In this document: in pieces, positions 1 to 8,832 of the stretch
How the letters are laid out: each line of letters starts with the position of its first letter
Numbering within the stretch: position 1 is the stretch's first letter
NCBI GenBank assembly: GCA_947459855.1
Contig: CANHFL010000006.1
Span: 1 to 13,492, forward strand
Length of the DNA: 13,492 nt
Reading direction: 5' to 3'
Source of the DNA: Planctomycetaceae bacterium
Lineage (GTDB): Bacteria > Planctomycetota > Phycisphaerae > Phycisphaerales > SM1A02
Notes under the pieces: generated by a model
Database searches by the model: none
Told to the model about the DNA's origin: nothing
The model's input: only the letters and a program-made list of their open reading frames with translations
Position numbers and translations under genes: made by a program

Positions 1-80
1 AAGGCACCACCCCGGGAAGCTTCGCCCATCGCGCCGATGTCGGCGGACCGCGTGCGTTCAGCTCGCCCGACACCCCCGGC

Positions 81-1823
<1,743 letters not shown>

Positions 1824-1845
1824 CGGCCGGCACGGCGCCCCGCGC

Positions 1846-1851
1846 TACGCT
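1846..1851 (+). promoter_or_regulatory. Predicted -10 box (TACGCT) of a leaderless promoter
   Basis: TACGCT lies in the 34-bp gap between thiC and the next gene. Exactly 6 nt (GGGGCC) separate it from the GTG at 1858, so transcription would begin at or next to the start codon. No SD is present. No convincing -35 element was seen. Inferred from spacing and from the same arrangement at other starts in the window. Confidence 0.55.
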
Positions 1852-1857
1852 GGGGCC

Positions 1858-2253
1858 GTGCAGCCGAACGCGCCGCCACCCGCCGGCACGACGCCGCGCT
1901 TCCTCGAGGCGCCGCCGATGCTCTACCAGCAGGCGTACGTGTGGACGGTCTTCCTGGCGGCGATGGACGTGATGCTGACGTGGCTGATCCTCTCGCGCTC
2001 GGGCGACGAGGTGAACCCGCTGGCGCGCCTGGTGATCGCCGAATGGGGAATGGCCGGCGCAAGCGCCTTCAAGTTCGCGCTGGTGATGTTCGCGATCGTC
2101 GCATGCGAACTGGTGGGGCGCCGGCGCCACGCCACCGGGAGGCGCCTGGCGACGGCGTGCGTCGCCATCAACGCGTTGCCCGTCACGTGGTCGCTGGTGC
2201 TGCTGGCCACCCACTGGGGCCACCTGCAGCAGCAGGGCGTGCAGCTGCAGTAG
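1858..2253 (+). CDS. DUF5658-like small integral membrane protein
   Basis: This is a 131-aa protein of unknown function. After a proline-rich N-terminal stretch of about 20 residues it shows three hydrophobic segments, at roughly residues 24-46, 62-83 and 96-117. The first contains D37 and T41 and is followed by D50-E51-V-N53-P54; this D..T...ExNP arrangement is what I associate with DUF5658. The GTG start is preferred because a -10-like TACGCT sits 6 nt upstream. An in-frame ATG at 1918 is an alternative that would remove the proline-rich leader but keep every membrane segment. It follows thiC on the same strand after 34 bp, but no role in thiamine metabolism is implied. Its last 71 bp overlap the 3' end of the convergent glycosyltransferase gene. 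Confidence 0.75.
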   Translation: MQPNAPPPAGTTPRFLEAPPMLYQQAYVWTVFLAAMDVMLTWLILSRSGDEVNPLARLVIAEWGMAGASAFKFALVMFAIVACELVGRRRHATGRRLATACVAINALPVTWSLVLLATHWGHLQQQGVQLQ

Positions 2254-3415
2254 GCGGGCGGTTGCGCGCGATCGTCTCGACGCGGGTGGCGACGTCGAAC
2301 GCGGCGCGCGGGCGGCCGAGCGCGGCGGCTGACGTGCGCATGGCGCGCAGGCGACGGGGGTCGGCCAGGATCGCGGCCACCGCCGTGCCGACGTCCTGCG
2401 GCCGGGGCACGCGGACCGCCGCGCCCGCACCGACCAGCGCACGCGCGTTCCGTTCCTCCTGGCCCGGGATCGGTCGCATCAGCACCATCGGCAGTCCCAG
2501 CGCGCGCGCCTCGGAGGTGGTGAGCCCGCCCGGCTTGCCGACCATCAGGTCCGACTCGGCCATCAGTTCGTGCATGCGGCCGGTCAGGCCGATCACGCGC
2601 AGCGAAGGTCGGCCGGGCCGGGCGGGCTGCGCGCCGGCCAGCGCGCGGAGCGCGCGCTCCAGGCCTTCGTTCTTGCCGCAGACGACCGTGATCGCCGCAT
2701 CGGCCGGCATCGCCAGCAGCGACGCGACCGCGCGGTCCATCCCGCCCAGGCCGTAGCCGCCGCCGCAGACCAGCACCTTCGGCCGGCCGTCCGGCGCGCA
2801 GGTCGGCTGCACCATGCAGAAGCGCGGGTCGATCGGGATGCCCGTCGCATGCACTCGCTCGGGGCGCAGGCCGGCGGCGATCGCGGTCTCGCGCGCCGCG
2901 CTCGACGCGACGCAGGTGGCGTCCGACCCGGGATGGATCCACGCCGAGTGCGGGTGCTCGTCGGTGACGACCGTGACGAGCGGCGCGTGCAGCTCGCCGC
3001 GCAGGCGCATTCGGCCGAGGACCGCGGTGGTCAGGAAGTGCGTCGAGAGCACCACGTCGGCGGCGTGCAGGTCTGCACGGGTGCGGAAGCGGCGCGTGAC
3101 GGCGTCCTCGACGCGGTCCAGGATGCCGGCAAGCATGCGGCGGTCGCGGGCGGGAACGTCGGCGGCGTCGTACATCGCCCCCACCAGCCACGGCATGTGG
3201 CGCACGGCGCGGAGGTAGCCGTCGTGATAGAGCACGCGGAACCAGGCCGGTGCGTCGTCAAGCACCTCCAGCAGCGTCGATTCGACCGGGCGGCCGCGCG
3301 ACGCGAGCGTCTCGGACACCGCCAGCGCGGCGCGCTTGTGGCCGCAGCCGACCGATGCCGCCGCCAGCACCACCCGCAGCGGGCGCCTCTCGGCGTGGAT
3401 GCGTTCGTCAGCCAT
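2183..3415 (-). CDS. GT28 family glycosyltransferase, MGDG synthase/UgtP-like
   Basis: This is a 410-aa GT-B glycosyltransferase of the family containing MurG, plant MGDG synthase and UgtP. The likely reaction moves a hexose from a UDP-sugar to diacylglycerol at the membrane. Visible motifs are the N-terminal acceptor-side loop SVGCGHKRAA (residues 21-30), TDEHPHSAWIHPGSD (151-165), the glycine-rich VCGGGYGLGG (216-225), VVCGKNEGLERAL (244-256) and the donor site KPGG (294-297) followed by PIPGQEERN (315-323). No signal peptide is seen. The ATG has AGGAGG 9 nt upstream and overlaps the stop of the preceding phosphoesterase gene by 8 bp, which implies coupled translation. The final ~25 residues are Ala/Pro/Gly-rich, are probably outside the fold, and are encoded opposite the 3' end of the DUF5658-like gene. 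Sugar and acceptor specificity cannot be read from sequence. Confidence 0.87.
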   Translation of the reverse strand: MADERIHAERRPLRVVLAAASVGCGHKRAALAVSETLASRGRPVESTLLEVLDDAPAWFRVLYHDGYLRAVRHMPWLVGAMYDAADVPARDRRMLAGILDRVEDAVTRRFRTRADLHAADVVLSTHFLTTAVLGRMRLRGELHAPLVTVVTDEHPHSAWIHPGSDATCVASSAARETAIAAGLRPERVHATGIPIDPRFCMVQPTCAPDGRPKVLVCGGGYGLGGMDRAVASLLAMPADAAITVVCGKNEGLERALRALAGAQPARPGRPSLRVIGLTGRMHELMAESDLMVGKPGGLTTSEARALGLPMVLMRPIPGQEERNARALVGAGAAVRVPRPQDVGTAVAAILADPRRLRAMRTSAAALGRPRAAFDVATRVETIARNRPPTAAARPAAAGGPSGWPAAPATT

Positions 3416-4226
3416 GGGCGGCGGCCTCCTGCAGGTCGATCGCCTCCTGCGGCTCCGCGGGGTCGGCTTCCCAGCCGATGGACGCGAGCAGCGCCGCGAC
3501 GTCGACGATCTCGAGCGTCCCGTTGGCGTGCTCGACCAGCGCCGTGGCCCGCTCGATCCAGTCGCCGCAGTTGGCGTAGGTCGTGCCGGTGGCCTCGTGC
3601 CGCGCGATGCGCGGGTCGTGGATGTGGCCGCACACCACGCCGTCGAGGCCGCGCCGCCGCGCTTCGGCGGCCAGTGCGTCCTCGAAGCGCGAGATGAACG
3701 TGCACGCGCCCTTGACGCGCTTCTTGATGGCGGCGCTGAAGCTCCAGCGCGGCAGGCCGACGATCCCGCGGGCGCCGTCGACCAGGCTGTTGAGCCCGAC
3801 CAGGCGGTCGTACGCCCACGTGCCGATCAGCGAGAGCAGGCGCGAGTTCTGCACCACCAGGTCGTACTCGTCGCCGTGCGAGACCAGGAACTGCCGCCCG
3901 TCCGCCATGGCATGCACGGCCTGGCGCGCGACGCGGATGCCCGCCAGGTCGATGCCGGCGTAGGGGCGGAGCGACTCGTCGTGGTTGCCCGGCACGTAGG
4001 TGATGACCGTGCCGCGCTTCGCGAGCTTCAGCAGCCGGCGCACCACCTGGTTGTGCGTGGCGGGCCACGTCCAGCGCTGCCGCAGCGCCCACATGTCCAC
4101 GATGTCGCCCACCAGGTACAGCCGCTCGCACTGCAGGCGCTTCAGGAACGCCGCGAATTCCTCGGCGCGCGCGCCGCGGAAGCCCAGGTGCACGTCGCTG
4201 ACGAAGACGGTCCGGTAGTGGAACAC
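3408..4226 (-). CDS. plcP: Calcineurin-like phosphoesterase, PlcP-type (COG2908)
   Basis: This is a 272-aa metallophosphoesterase. Metal-binding motifs appear in order: SDVHLG (D11, H13), VGDIVD (D41), PGNHDE (N81, H82), SHGDEYD (H117) and CGHIH (H201, H203). COG2908 includes LpxH (UDP-2,3-diacylglucosamine hydrolase of lipid A synthesis) and PlcP (phospholipase C of phosphate-starvation lipid remodelling in rhizobia). Features that recall PlcP are WTWPATHNQVVRRLL, KRGTVITYVPGNHDE, GTWAYDRL and YANCGDWIERATALVEH. The neighbour, a diacylglycerol glycosyltransferase-like gene overlapping by 8 bp, also favours PlcP. I start at the GTG because a strong GGAGGG lies 8 nt upstream and the first beta strand begins at once; an ATG 12 codons earlier lacks such a site. 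LpxH activity is the main alternative. I saw no Pho-box-like sequence upstream. Confidence 0.82.
   Translation of the reverse strand: MFHYRTVFVSDVHLGFRGARAEEFAAFLKRLQCERLYLVGDIVDMWALRQRWTWPATHNQVVRRLLKLAKRGTVITYVPGNHDESLRPYAGIDLAGIRVARQAVHAMADGRQFLVSHGDEYDLVVQNSRLLSLIGTWAYDRLVGLNSLVDGARGIVGLPRWSFSAAIKKRVKGACTFISRFEDALAAEARRRGLDGVVCGHIHDPRIARHEATGTTYANCGDWIERATALVEHANGTLEIVDVAALLASIGWEADPAEPQEAIDLQEAAAHG
3425..3430 (-). promoter_or_regulatory. Ribosome binding site of the GT28 gene
   Basis: AGGAGG on the minus strand, 9 nt before the ATG at 3415. It lies inside the end of the upstream phosphoesterase coding sequence and supports independent or coupled re-initiation at the overlapping start. 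Confidence 0.75.
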
Positions 4227-4234
4227 GGTCGATG

Positions 4235-4240
4235 CCCTCC
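4235..4240 (-). promoter_or_regulatory. Ribosome binding site deciding the GTG start of the phosphoesterase
   Basis: GGAGGG on the minus strand with an 8-nt spacer to the GTG at 4226. It is one of the strongest SD matches in the window and is the reason for choosing this start over upstream in-frame ATG codons, including the one at 4262. Confidence 0.72.
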
Positions 4241-4285
4241 GGGACCGCTGGCCGGGCCCCATGGCAGGCGCCGCATCCATGCATC

Positions 4286-4308
4286 GCCTGCGCGGATGAT
4301 GCGCAGGC
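4286..4308. repeat. Perfect 8-bp inverted repeat, possible hairpin
   Basis: GCCTGCGC, a 7-nt loop and GCGCAGGC, in the 185-bp gap between pepP and the phosphoesterase gene. A competing stem is possible between GCATC (4281-4285) and GATGC (4298-4302). There is no T-tract on either strand, so it is not a canonical intrinsic terminator. It could be a Rho-independent-like attenuator, an RNA processing or stability element, or a protein-binding palindrome. Confidence 0.5.
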
Positions 4309-4319
4309 AGGCCGCGTCC

Positions 4320-4337
4320 GGGCTGCAGGGGCAGCCC
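4320..4337. repeat. Perfect 7-bp inverted repeat with 4-nt loop
   Basis: GGGCTGC, loop AGGG, GCAGCCC, only 11 bp from the neighbouring hairpin in the same pepP-phosphoesterase gap. The two stems could form in tandem on the minus-strand transcript. No T-tract follows. The 185-bp gap (4227-4411) also contains no TA dinucleotide that I can find between 4262 and 4411, hence no TAnnnT box there, so the origin of the phosphoesterase transcript is unclear. Confidence 0.45.
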
Positions 4338-4411
4338 CCGCACGCGCGTGAGCGAACGGAACCCTCACCGAACCTTCATGAAGCGGGATTCCGGGCCCGT
4401 GCGGGCCGCCG

Positions 4412-5641
4412 TCAGCGCGCCGCCATCGCGCGCTCGACCTCGTCGGCGGTGCGCGGGATGCCGGGCGTCAGGATGCGCGGGCCGCTCGGGGTGACCTCGA
4501 CGTCGTCCTCGATGCGGATGCCGATGCGCTCCGCGGCGATGTAGATGCCGGGCTCCACCGTGACCACGGCGCCGGCCTCGAGCGGCGCGTCGGGCGATGC
4601 GTCGTGCGTGTCCAGGCCCAGGTGGTGGCCCAGGCCGTGGACCAGGTAGTCGCCGTAGCCCGCATCCGCGATGACCTTCCGGCCGGCGGCGTCCATGTCC
4701 GCCAGCGTCGCGCCGGGGCGCAGCGCGGCGATCGCCGCGGCCTGCGACGCCAGCACGATGTCGTAGAGCTCGCGCTGGCGCTTGCCGAACTTCCCGCCCA
4801 CGGGCAGCGTGCGCGTGACGTCGGCCGAGTAGCCGTTGAACTTCGCGCCGCTGTCCAGGACCACGAGCTCGCCCTCGCGCAGCGGCTGGTCGTTGGCGTG
4901 GTAGTGCAGGACGGTGGCGTTCAGGCCGCCGCCCGCGATGGTGCGGAACGCCAGCTCGCGCGCGCCGCCGGTGCGGTACGCGTGCTCGACGCACTCCTGC
5001 AGGTCGAACTCGTTCATGCCCGCCCTCAGGTGGCGCATGGCGGCGGCGAAGCCCAGCGCGGTGATGCGCCCTGCCTCGGCGATGCAGGCGACCTCGGCGG
5101 GGCTCTTGGCCGCGCGCATGCGGGGCAGCAGCTCCGAGCGGTCGGTGATGACGGTGCCCGGCACGCGCTCGGCCTGCTGGCGAAGGACCTGCAGGTCGCC
5201 CGAGACCGGCGAGCTGTAGCCCGAGAGCGGCATCAGGCACGCCAGGCTGCGTGAGCGCTTGGTGGCCTCCAGGAGCAGGCGCGGCAGCATGCCGGTGCGC
5301 AGCACGGTGTCGACGCCGGTGCGCTTCCGCAGCGCGCTGCCGATCTCGTCGCGCAGGCCGTCCCACTTCTCGACCTCGGGGTTCAGCGGCCGCAGGAGGA
5401 GCGTCGCGCGCTTGGCCGGCACGGGATTCCGCGGGTCCAGCAGCAGCATCGCGCCGGGCTCGTCGACGACGCCCGTCAGGTACGAGAAGTGCGCGTGCGG
5501 GTGCCAGGGGTGGTGCAGCGAGGGATCCGCCTCGCCGGCCAGCACCAGGCCGACGCTGCCCTCGAGCGCCGCCAGCAGGCGCTCGCGGCGGGCGCGGTAC
5601 TCGTCGTGCGTGATGGTCGGAAGGGCGGCGGGCGTCGTCAT
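4412..5641 (-). CDS. pepP: Xaa-Pro aminopeptidase (M24 family)
   Basis: This 409-aa cytoplasmic metallopeptidase removes an N-terminal residue preceding proline. The N-terminal AMP_N domain (about residues 10-145) is followed by the pita-bread catalytic domain (about 180-395). All five di-metal ligands of E. coli AMPP have counterparts: D263 and D274 (VLDSGAKFNGYSADVTRT), H339 (HGLGHHLGLDTHD), E363 (VTVEPGIYI) and E378 (GIRIEDD). Length and architecture are normal. The ATG overlaps the stop of the upstream RND permease as ATGA, suggesting translational coupling, yet a TACGAT box sits 6 nt before the same ATG, suggesting an additional leaderless transcript. No functional tie to efflux is evident, so this looks like a housekeeping gene sharing an operon. 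Confidence 0.95.
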   Translation of the reverse strand: MTTPAALPTITHDEYRARRERLLAALEGSVGLVLAGEADPSLHHPWHPHAHFSYLTGVVDEPGAMLLLDPRNPVPAKRATLLLRPLNPEVEKWDGLRDEIGSALRKRTGVDTVLRTGMLPRLLLEATKRSRSLACLMPLSGYSSPVSGDLQVLRQQAERVPGTVITDRSELLPRMRAAKSPAEVACIAEAGRITALGFAAAMRHLRAGMNEFDLQECVEHAYRTGGARELAFRTIAGGGLNATVLHYHANDQPLREGELVVLDSGAKFNGYSADVTRTLPVGGKFGKRQRELYDIVLASQAAAIAALRPGATLADMDAAGRKVIADAGYGDYLVHGLGHHLGLDTHDASPDAPLEAGAVVTVEPGIYIAAERIGIRIEDDVEVTPSGPRILTPGIPRTADEVERAMAAR

Positions 5642-8600
5642 GCGCCCATCGTATGCGCGCCCGCGTCGCCGGCGGGCGTGCCGGGTGCGCCGTCGCCGCC
5701 CGCATCCCCGCCGCCGGGACCAGGCTCGACGCCCCACATGCGCTCGCGGACGGTCTCCAGCAGCGCGTAGAAGACGGGCACGATCACCAGCGTCAGCAGC
5801 GTGGCCACGCTCAGGCCCACGAACACCGTGATGCCGATCGAGCGCCGCGCGTTGGCGCCCGCGCCGCCGGCCACCACCAGCGGCACGACGCCCAGCACGA
5901 AGCTGAACGCCGTCATCAGGATGGGGCGCAGGCGCAGCCGGGCCGCGTCCATCGCGGCCTGCAGCGGCGGCTTGCCTTCCTCGCTTCCCTGCTTGGCGAA
6001 CTCGACGATGAGGATGGCGTTCTTCGCCGCCAGGCCGATCAGCATCACCAGGCCGATCTGCGCGTAGACGTCGAGCGGCATGCCCATGACGTTCAGCCCC
6101 GCCAGCGCGCCGAGCGCCGCGAACGGCACGCAGATCACCACCAGGATCGGCAGCGTCCAGCTCTCGTACTGCGCGGCCAGGAACAGGAACACGGCGACGA
6201 TCGCCAGCGTGAAGACGATCGGCGCGGCGTTGGCGGACTTCAGCTCCTGGTACACGATGCCCGTCCAGTCGTAGCTGGTGCCGGCGGGCAGCACGCGGTC
6301 GCAGATCTCCTCCATCGCCGCGGTCGCGTCGCCCGAGCTGACGCCGGGCGCGCCGGCGCCGTTGATCGCGATGGTGTCGGTGACGTTGTAGTGCGTGATG
6401 TTGTCGGGGCCGACCGTGGTGCGCACCGTGCTGAACGCGTCGAACGGCACCTGGCCGCCGCGGTTGTTCATCACGTAGATGCGGCCGATGTCCTCGGGCT
6501 TCATGCGTGCGGGCGCGTCGGCCTGCACGTACACCTGGTAGACCTGGTTGAAGCGGTTGAACTGGTTGACGTACGCGCTGCCGAAGTTCAGCTGCAGCGC
6601 CGCGAACGCGTCGGCCACCGTCACGCCCAGCGACTGCAGCTTCACCCGGTCGATGTCCAGCCAGAGCTGGGGCACCGAGCGCTGGAAGAACGTGCTGACG
6701 CCCATCACCTTGTCGGGGTGCTGCGCGGCCTCCTGGACCACGCGGTCCACGGCCTTGGCCAGCGCGTCCACGCCCAGGCCGGCGCGATCGTTCACCTGCA
6801 GCTGGAAGCCGCCGACGTTGCCCAGGCCGGGGATCGCCGGCGGGTTGAACGCGAAGCAGTTGGCGCCCGCGACCGACCACAGCAGGGGCTGCAGGCGCTG
6901 CACGATCGCCGACGTGGTGTGGTCGCGGCCCGGGCGCGCCTTCCACTCCTTCAGCACGGGGATGAGCACTCCCGCGTTCGACTGCGGCGCGTTGGCCAGG
7001 AAGTTCAGCCCGTTGATCTCGATGATCGTCTCGACCTCGGGCTGCGCCTGCAGGATCGCGCGCGCCTCGGCGGCGATGCGGTCGGTGCGCTCGAGCGTGG
7101 CGCCCGCGGGCAGCTGGTAGGCCACGAAGAAGTAGCCGTTGTCCTCGTCGGGGATGAACGCGGTGGGCGTGCCGACCACCAGGAACATCGCCGCGGCGAT
7201 CGCGCCCGAGAAGATGCCGAGCGCCACCCACCAGCGCCGCACCAGCCACCCGACCATCGACTCGTAGGCGCGCTCGGTGCGCCCGAAGCCGCGGTTGAAC
7301 GCGCCGAACGGGCCCTTCTGCGCGATGTGCCGCGGGCGCAGGAAGATGGCCGCCAGCGCCGGGCTCAGCGTCAGCGAGTTCACGCCCGAGAGCACCACCG
7401 AGATGGCGATCGTCATGGCGAACTGGTTGTACAGCTGGCCGGTGATGCCTGGCATCAGCGCGGCCGGCACGAACACGGCCGCCAGCGAGAGCGTGGTGGC
7501 GATGATCGGTCCCGCGACCTCCTTCATCGCCTTGCTGGCCGCGGCGACGGGGTCCTTCTCGCCCTCCTCGAACTTGCGCTCGACGTTCTCGACCACGACG
7601 ATCGCGTCGTCGACGACCAGGCCGATCGCCAGCACCAGGCCGAGCAGCGTCAGCGTGTTGATGCTGAAGCCCATCGCCAGCATGACGGCGAACGTGCCGA
7701 TGATCGACACCGGGATCGCGATCATCGGGATCAGCGTGGTGCGGACGCTCTGCAGGAACACGAAGATGATCAGCAGCACCAGCACCGCGGCTTCCCAGAA
7801 GGTGCTGACGACCTCCTCGATCGAGGCGCTCACGAAGCGCGTGGTGTCGTAGTTGATGACGTAGGTGACGTCCTCGGGGAACGACTTCGAGAGGCGGTCC
7901 ATCGCCACCCGGATGCCCTCGGCCACCTGGAACGCGTTGGAGCCGGGCAGCTGGAAGATGCCCAGCAGCGCCGCTTCCTTGCCGTCCTGGCGGCCGTTGG
8001 TCGAGTACGTGGCCGAGCCAAGCTCGACGCGGGCGACGTCCTTCAGGAAGACGGTGCCGGTGTCCGGCCCCGAGCGCACGACGATCTGCTGGAACTGCTC
8101 CACCTGCTCAAGGCGGCCCAGCGCGTTGACCTGCATGGTGAAGGCGGGCTGCCCCGAGTACGGCGCCGCGCCGGCCTGTCCGCCGACCGCCTGGCGGTTC
8201 TGCTCGGCGATCGCCTTGTAGACCTCCTGCGGCTGGATGCGCAGCGCGGCCAGCTTGGCCGTGTCCATCCAGATGCGCATCGAGTACTGGTGCAGGCCGA
8301 AGTTCTGCACCTGCGACACGCCCGGGATGCGCTGCAGCGTCTGCACGACGTTGATGTCGGCATAGTTGCTCAGGAAGTCCGCGCTGTACGTGCCCTTCGG
8401 CGAGCGCAGGCCGACGACCTGCACGAAGTCGGTGCTCTGCTTGCGGACCGCGATGCCCTGCTGCTGCACCTCGGCGGGCAGCTGCGGGATGGCGGTCTGC
8501 GCGTAGTTCAGCACGTCGACCGCGCCGATCGACTGGTCGTAGCCGACGTCGAACGTGACGGTGATGACGCTGCTGCCGCCGTTCACCGAGTTGCTCGACA

Positions 8601-8832
8601 TGTAGATCATGCCGGGCACCCCGTTGATCTGCTTCTCGAGCGGCCGGGTGACGACGTTGCTGGTGACCTCGGCACTGGCGCCGGGGTAGTTCGCGGTCAG
8701 CTGCACCGTCGGCGGCGTGATCGACGGGAACTGCGCGACCGGCAGGATGGCCATCGACAGGCCGCCCGCGATCACCATCAGCAGCGCGATGACGGTCGCG
8801 AAGATCGGGCGCTTGATGAAGAAGTCGATCAT
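5638..8832 (-). CDS. RND efflux pump inner-membrane permease, HAE1 family (AcrB/MexB-like)
   Basis: This 1064-aa proton-driven exporter is the size expected for AcrB/MexB. The N-terminus MIDFFIKRPIFATVIAL is the classic first transmembrane start. Proton-relay residues are present: D408 and D409 in GLVVDDAIVVVENVER of TM4, and K937 in GLAAKNAILIVEFAK of TM10. Two large periplasmic loops (about residues 30-340 and 560-870) hold the porter and docking domains, and IPDEDNGYFF marks the second loop. Hydrophobic segments cluster at about 343-500, 535-556 and 870-1025. A Gly/Asp/Pro-rich tail of about 30 residues closes the protein. The start overlaps the fusion-protein stop by 4 bp (ATGA), with GAGGG 9 nt upstream at 8842-8846. 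The HAE1 type predicts hydrophobic or amphiphilic drug substrates rather than metals, but the substrate is unknown. Confidence 0.96.
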   Translation of the reverse strand: MIDFFIKRPIFATVIALLMVIAGGLSMAILPVAQFPSITPPTVQLTANYPGASAEVTSNVVTRPLEKQINGVPGMIYMSSNSVNGGSSVITVTFDVGYDQSIGAVDVLNYAQTAIPQLPAEVQQQGIAVRKQSTDFVQVVGLRSPKGTYSADFLSNYADINVVQTLQRIPGVSQVQNFGLHQYSMRIWMDTAKLAALRIQPQEVYKAIAEQNRQAVGGQAGAAPYSGQPAFTMQVNALGRLEQVEQFQQIVVRSGPDTGTVFLKDVARVELGSATYSTNGRQDGKEAALLGIFQLPGSNAFQVAEGIRVAMDRLSKSFPEDVTYVINYDTTRFVSASIEEVVSTFWEAAVLVLLIIFVFLQSVRTTLIPMIAIPVSIIGTFAVMLAMGFSINTLTLLGLVLAIGLVVDDAIVVVENVERKFEEGEKDPVAAASKAMKEVAGPIIATTLSLAAVFVPAALMPGITGQLYNQFAMTIAISVVLSGVNSLTLSPALAAIFLRPRHIAQKGPFGAFNRGFGRTERAYESMVGWLVRRWWVALGIFSGAIAAAMFLVVGTPTAFIPDEDNGYFFVAYQLPAGATLERTDRIAAEARAILQAQPEVETIIEINGLNFLANAPQSNAGVLIPVLKEWKARPGRDHTTSAIVQRLQPLLWSVAGANCFAFNPPAIPGLGNVGGFQLQVNDRAGLGVDALAKAVDRVVQEAAQHPDKVMGVSTFFQRSVPQLWLDIDRVKLQSLGVTVADAFAALQLNFGSAYVNQFNRFNQVYQVYVQADAPARMKPEDIGRIYVMNNRGGQVPFDAFSTVRTTVGPDNITHYNVTDTIAINGAGAPGVSSGDATAAMEEICDRVLPAGTSYDWTGIVYQELKSANAAPIVFTLAIVAVFLFLAAQYESWTLPILVVICVPFAALGALAGLNVMGMPLDVYAQIGLVMLIGLAAKNAILIVEFAKQGSEEGKPPLQAAMDAARLRLRPILMTAFSFVLGVVPLVVAGGAGANARRSIGITVFVGLSVATLLTLVIVPVFYALLETVRERMWGVEPGPGGGDAGGDGAPGTPAGDAGAHTMGA
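5648..5653 (-). promoter_or_regulatory. Predicted -10 box (TACGAT) inside the RND gene end
   Basis: TACGAT on the minus strand, 6 nt (GGGCGC) before the pepP ATG. It is embedded in the last codons of the RND permease gene, which read His-Thr-Met-Gly-Ala-stop. The spacing would give a leaderless pepP mRNA. It is predicted from geometry shared with other starts in the window. Confidence 0.5.

Noticed and set aside
1..80. TPP riboswitch upstream of thiC
   Set aside because: Conserved THI-box segments (CTGAGA and the ACCTGATC...GGGTAAT region) are not visible in the 80 bases available. One may exist further upstream outside the window.
3408..4226. Straight annotation as LpxH of lipid A synthesis
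   Set aside because: Not excluded, but the longer W-x-W-P-x-T-H-N and N-C-G-D-W-I/V-E type motifs and the overlapping diacylglycerol glycosyltransferase fit the PlcP branch better.
4227..4343. Upstream ATG starts for the phosphoesterase at 4343 and 4262
   Set aside because: The added residues are Arg/Pro-rich and span the hairpin region, no SD precedes these ATGs, and the GTG at 4226 has GGAGGG at ideal spacing.
4227..4411. Pho box upstream of the PlcP-like gene
   Set aside because: I found no tandem CTGTCAT-like repeats, so phosphate control is not supported by this sequence, though promoters further upstream could carry it.
5642..7249. N-terminal extension of pepP by about 536 codons in the same frame
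   Set aside because: The extra part is an out-of-frame reading of the RND permease gene. M24 aminopeptidases of this kind are about 400-440 aa, and the ATG at 5641 has both the ATGA overlap and a -10 box.
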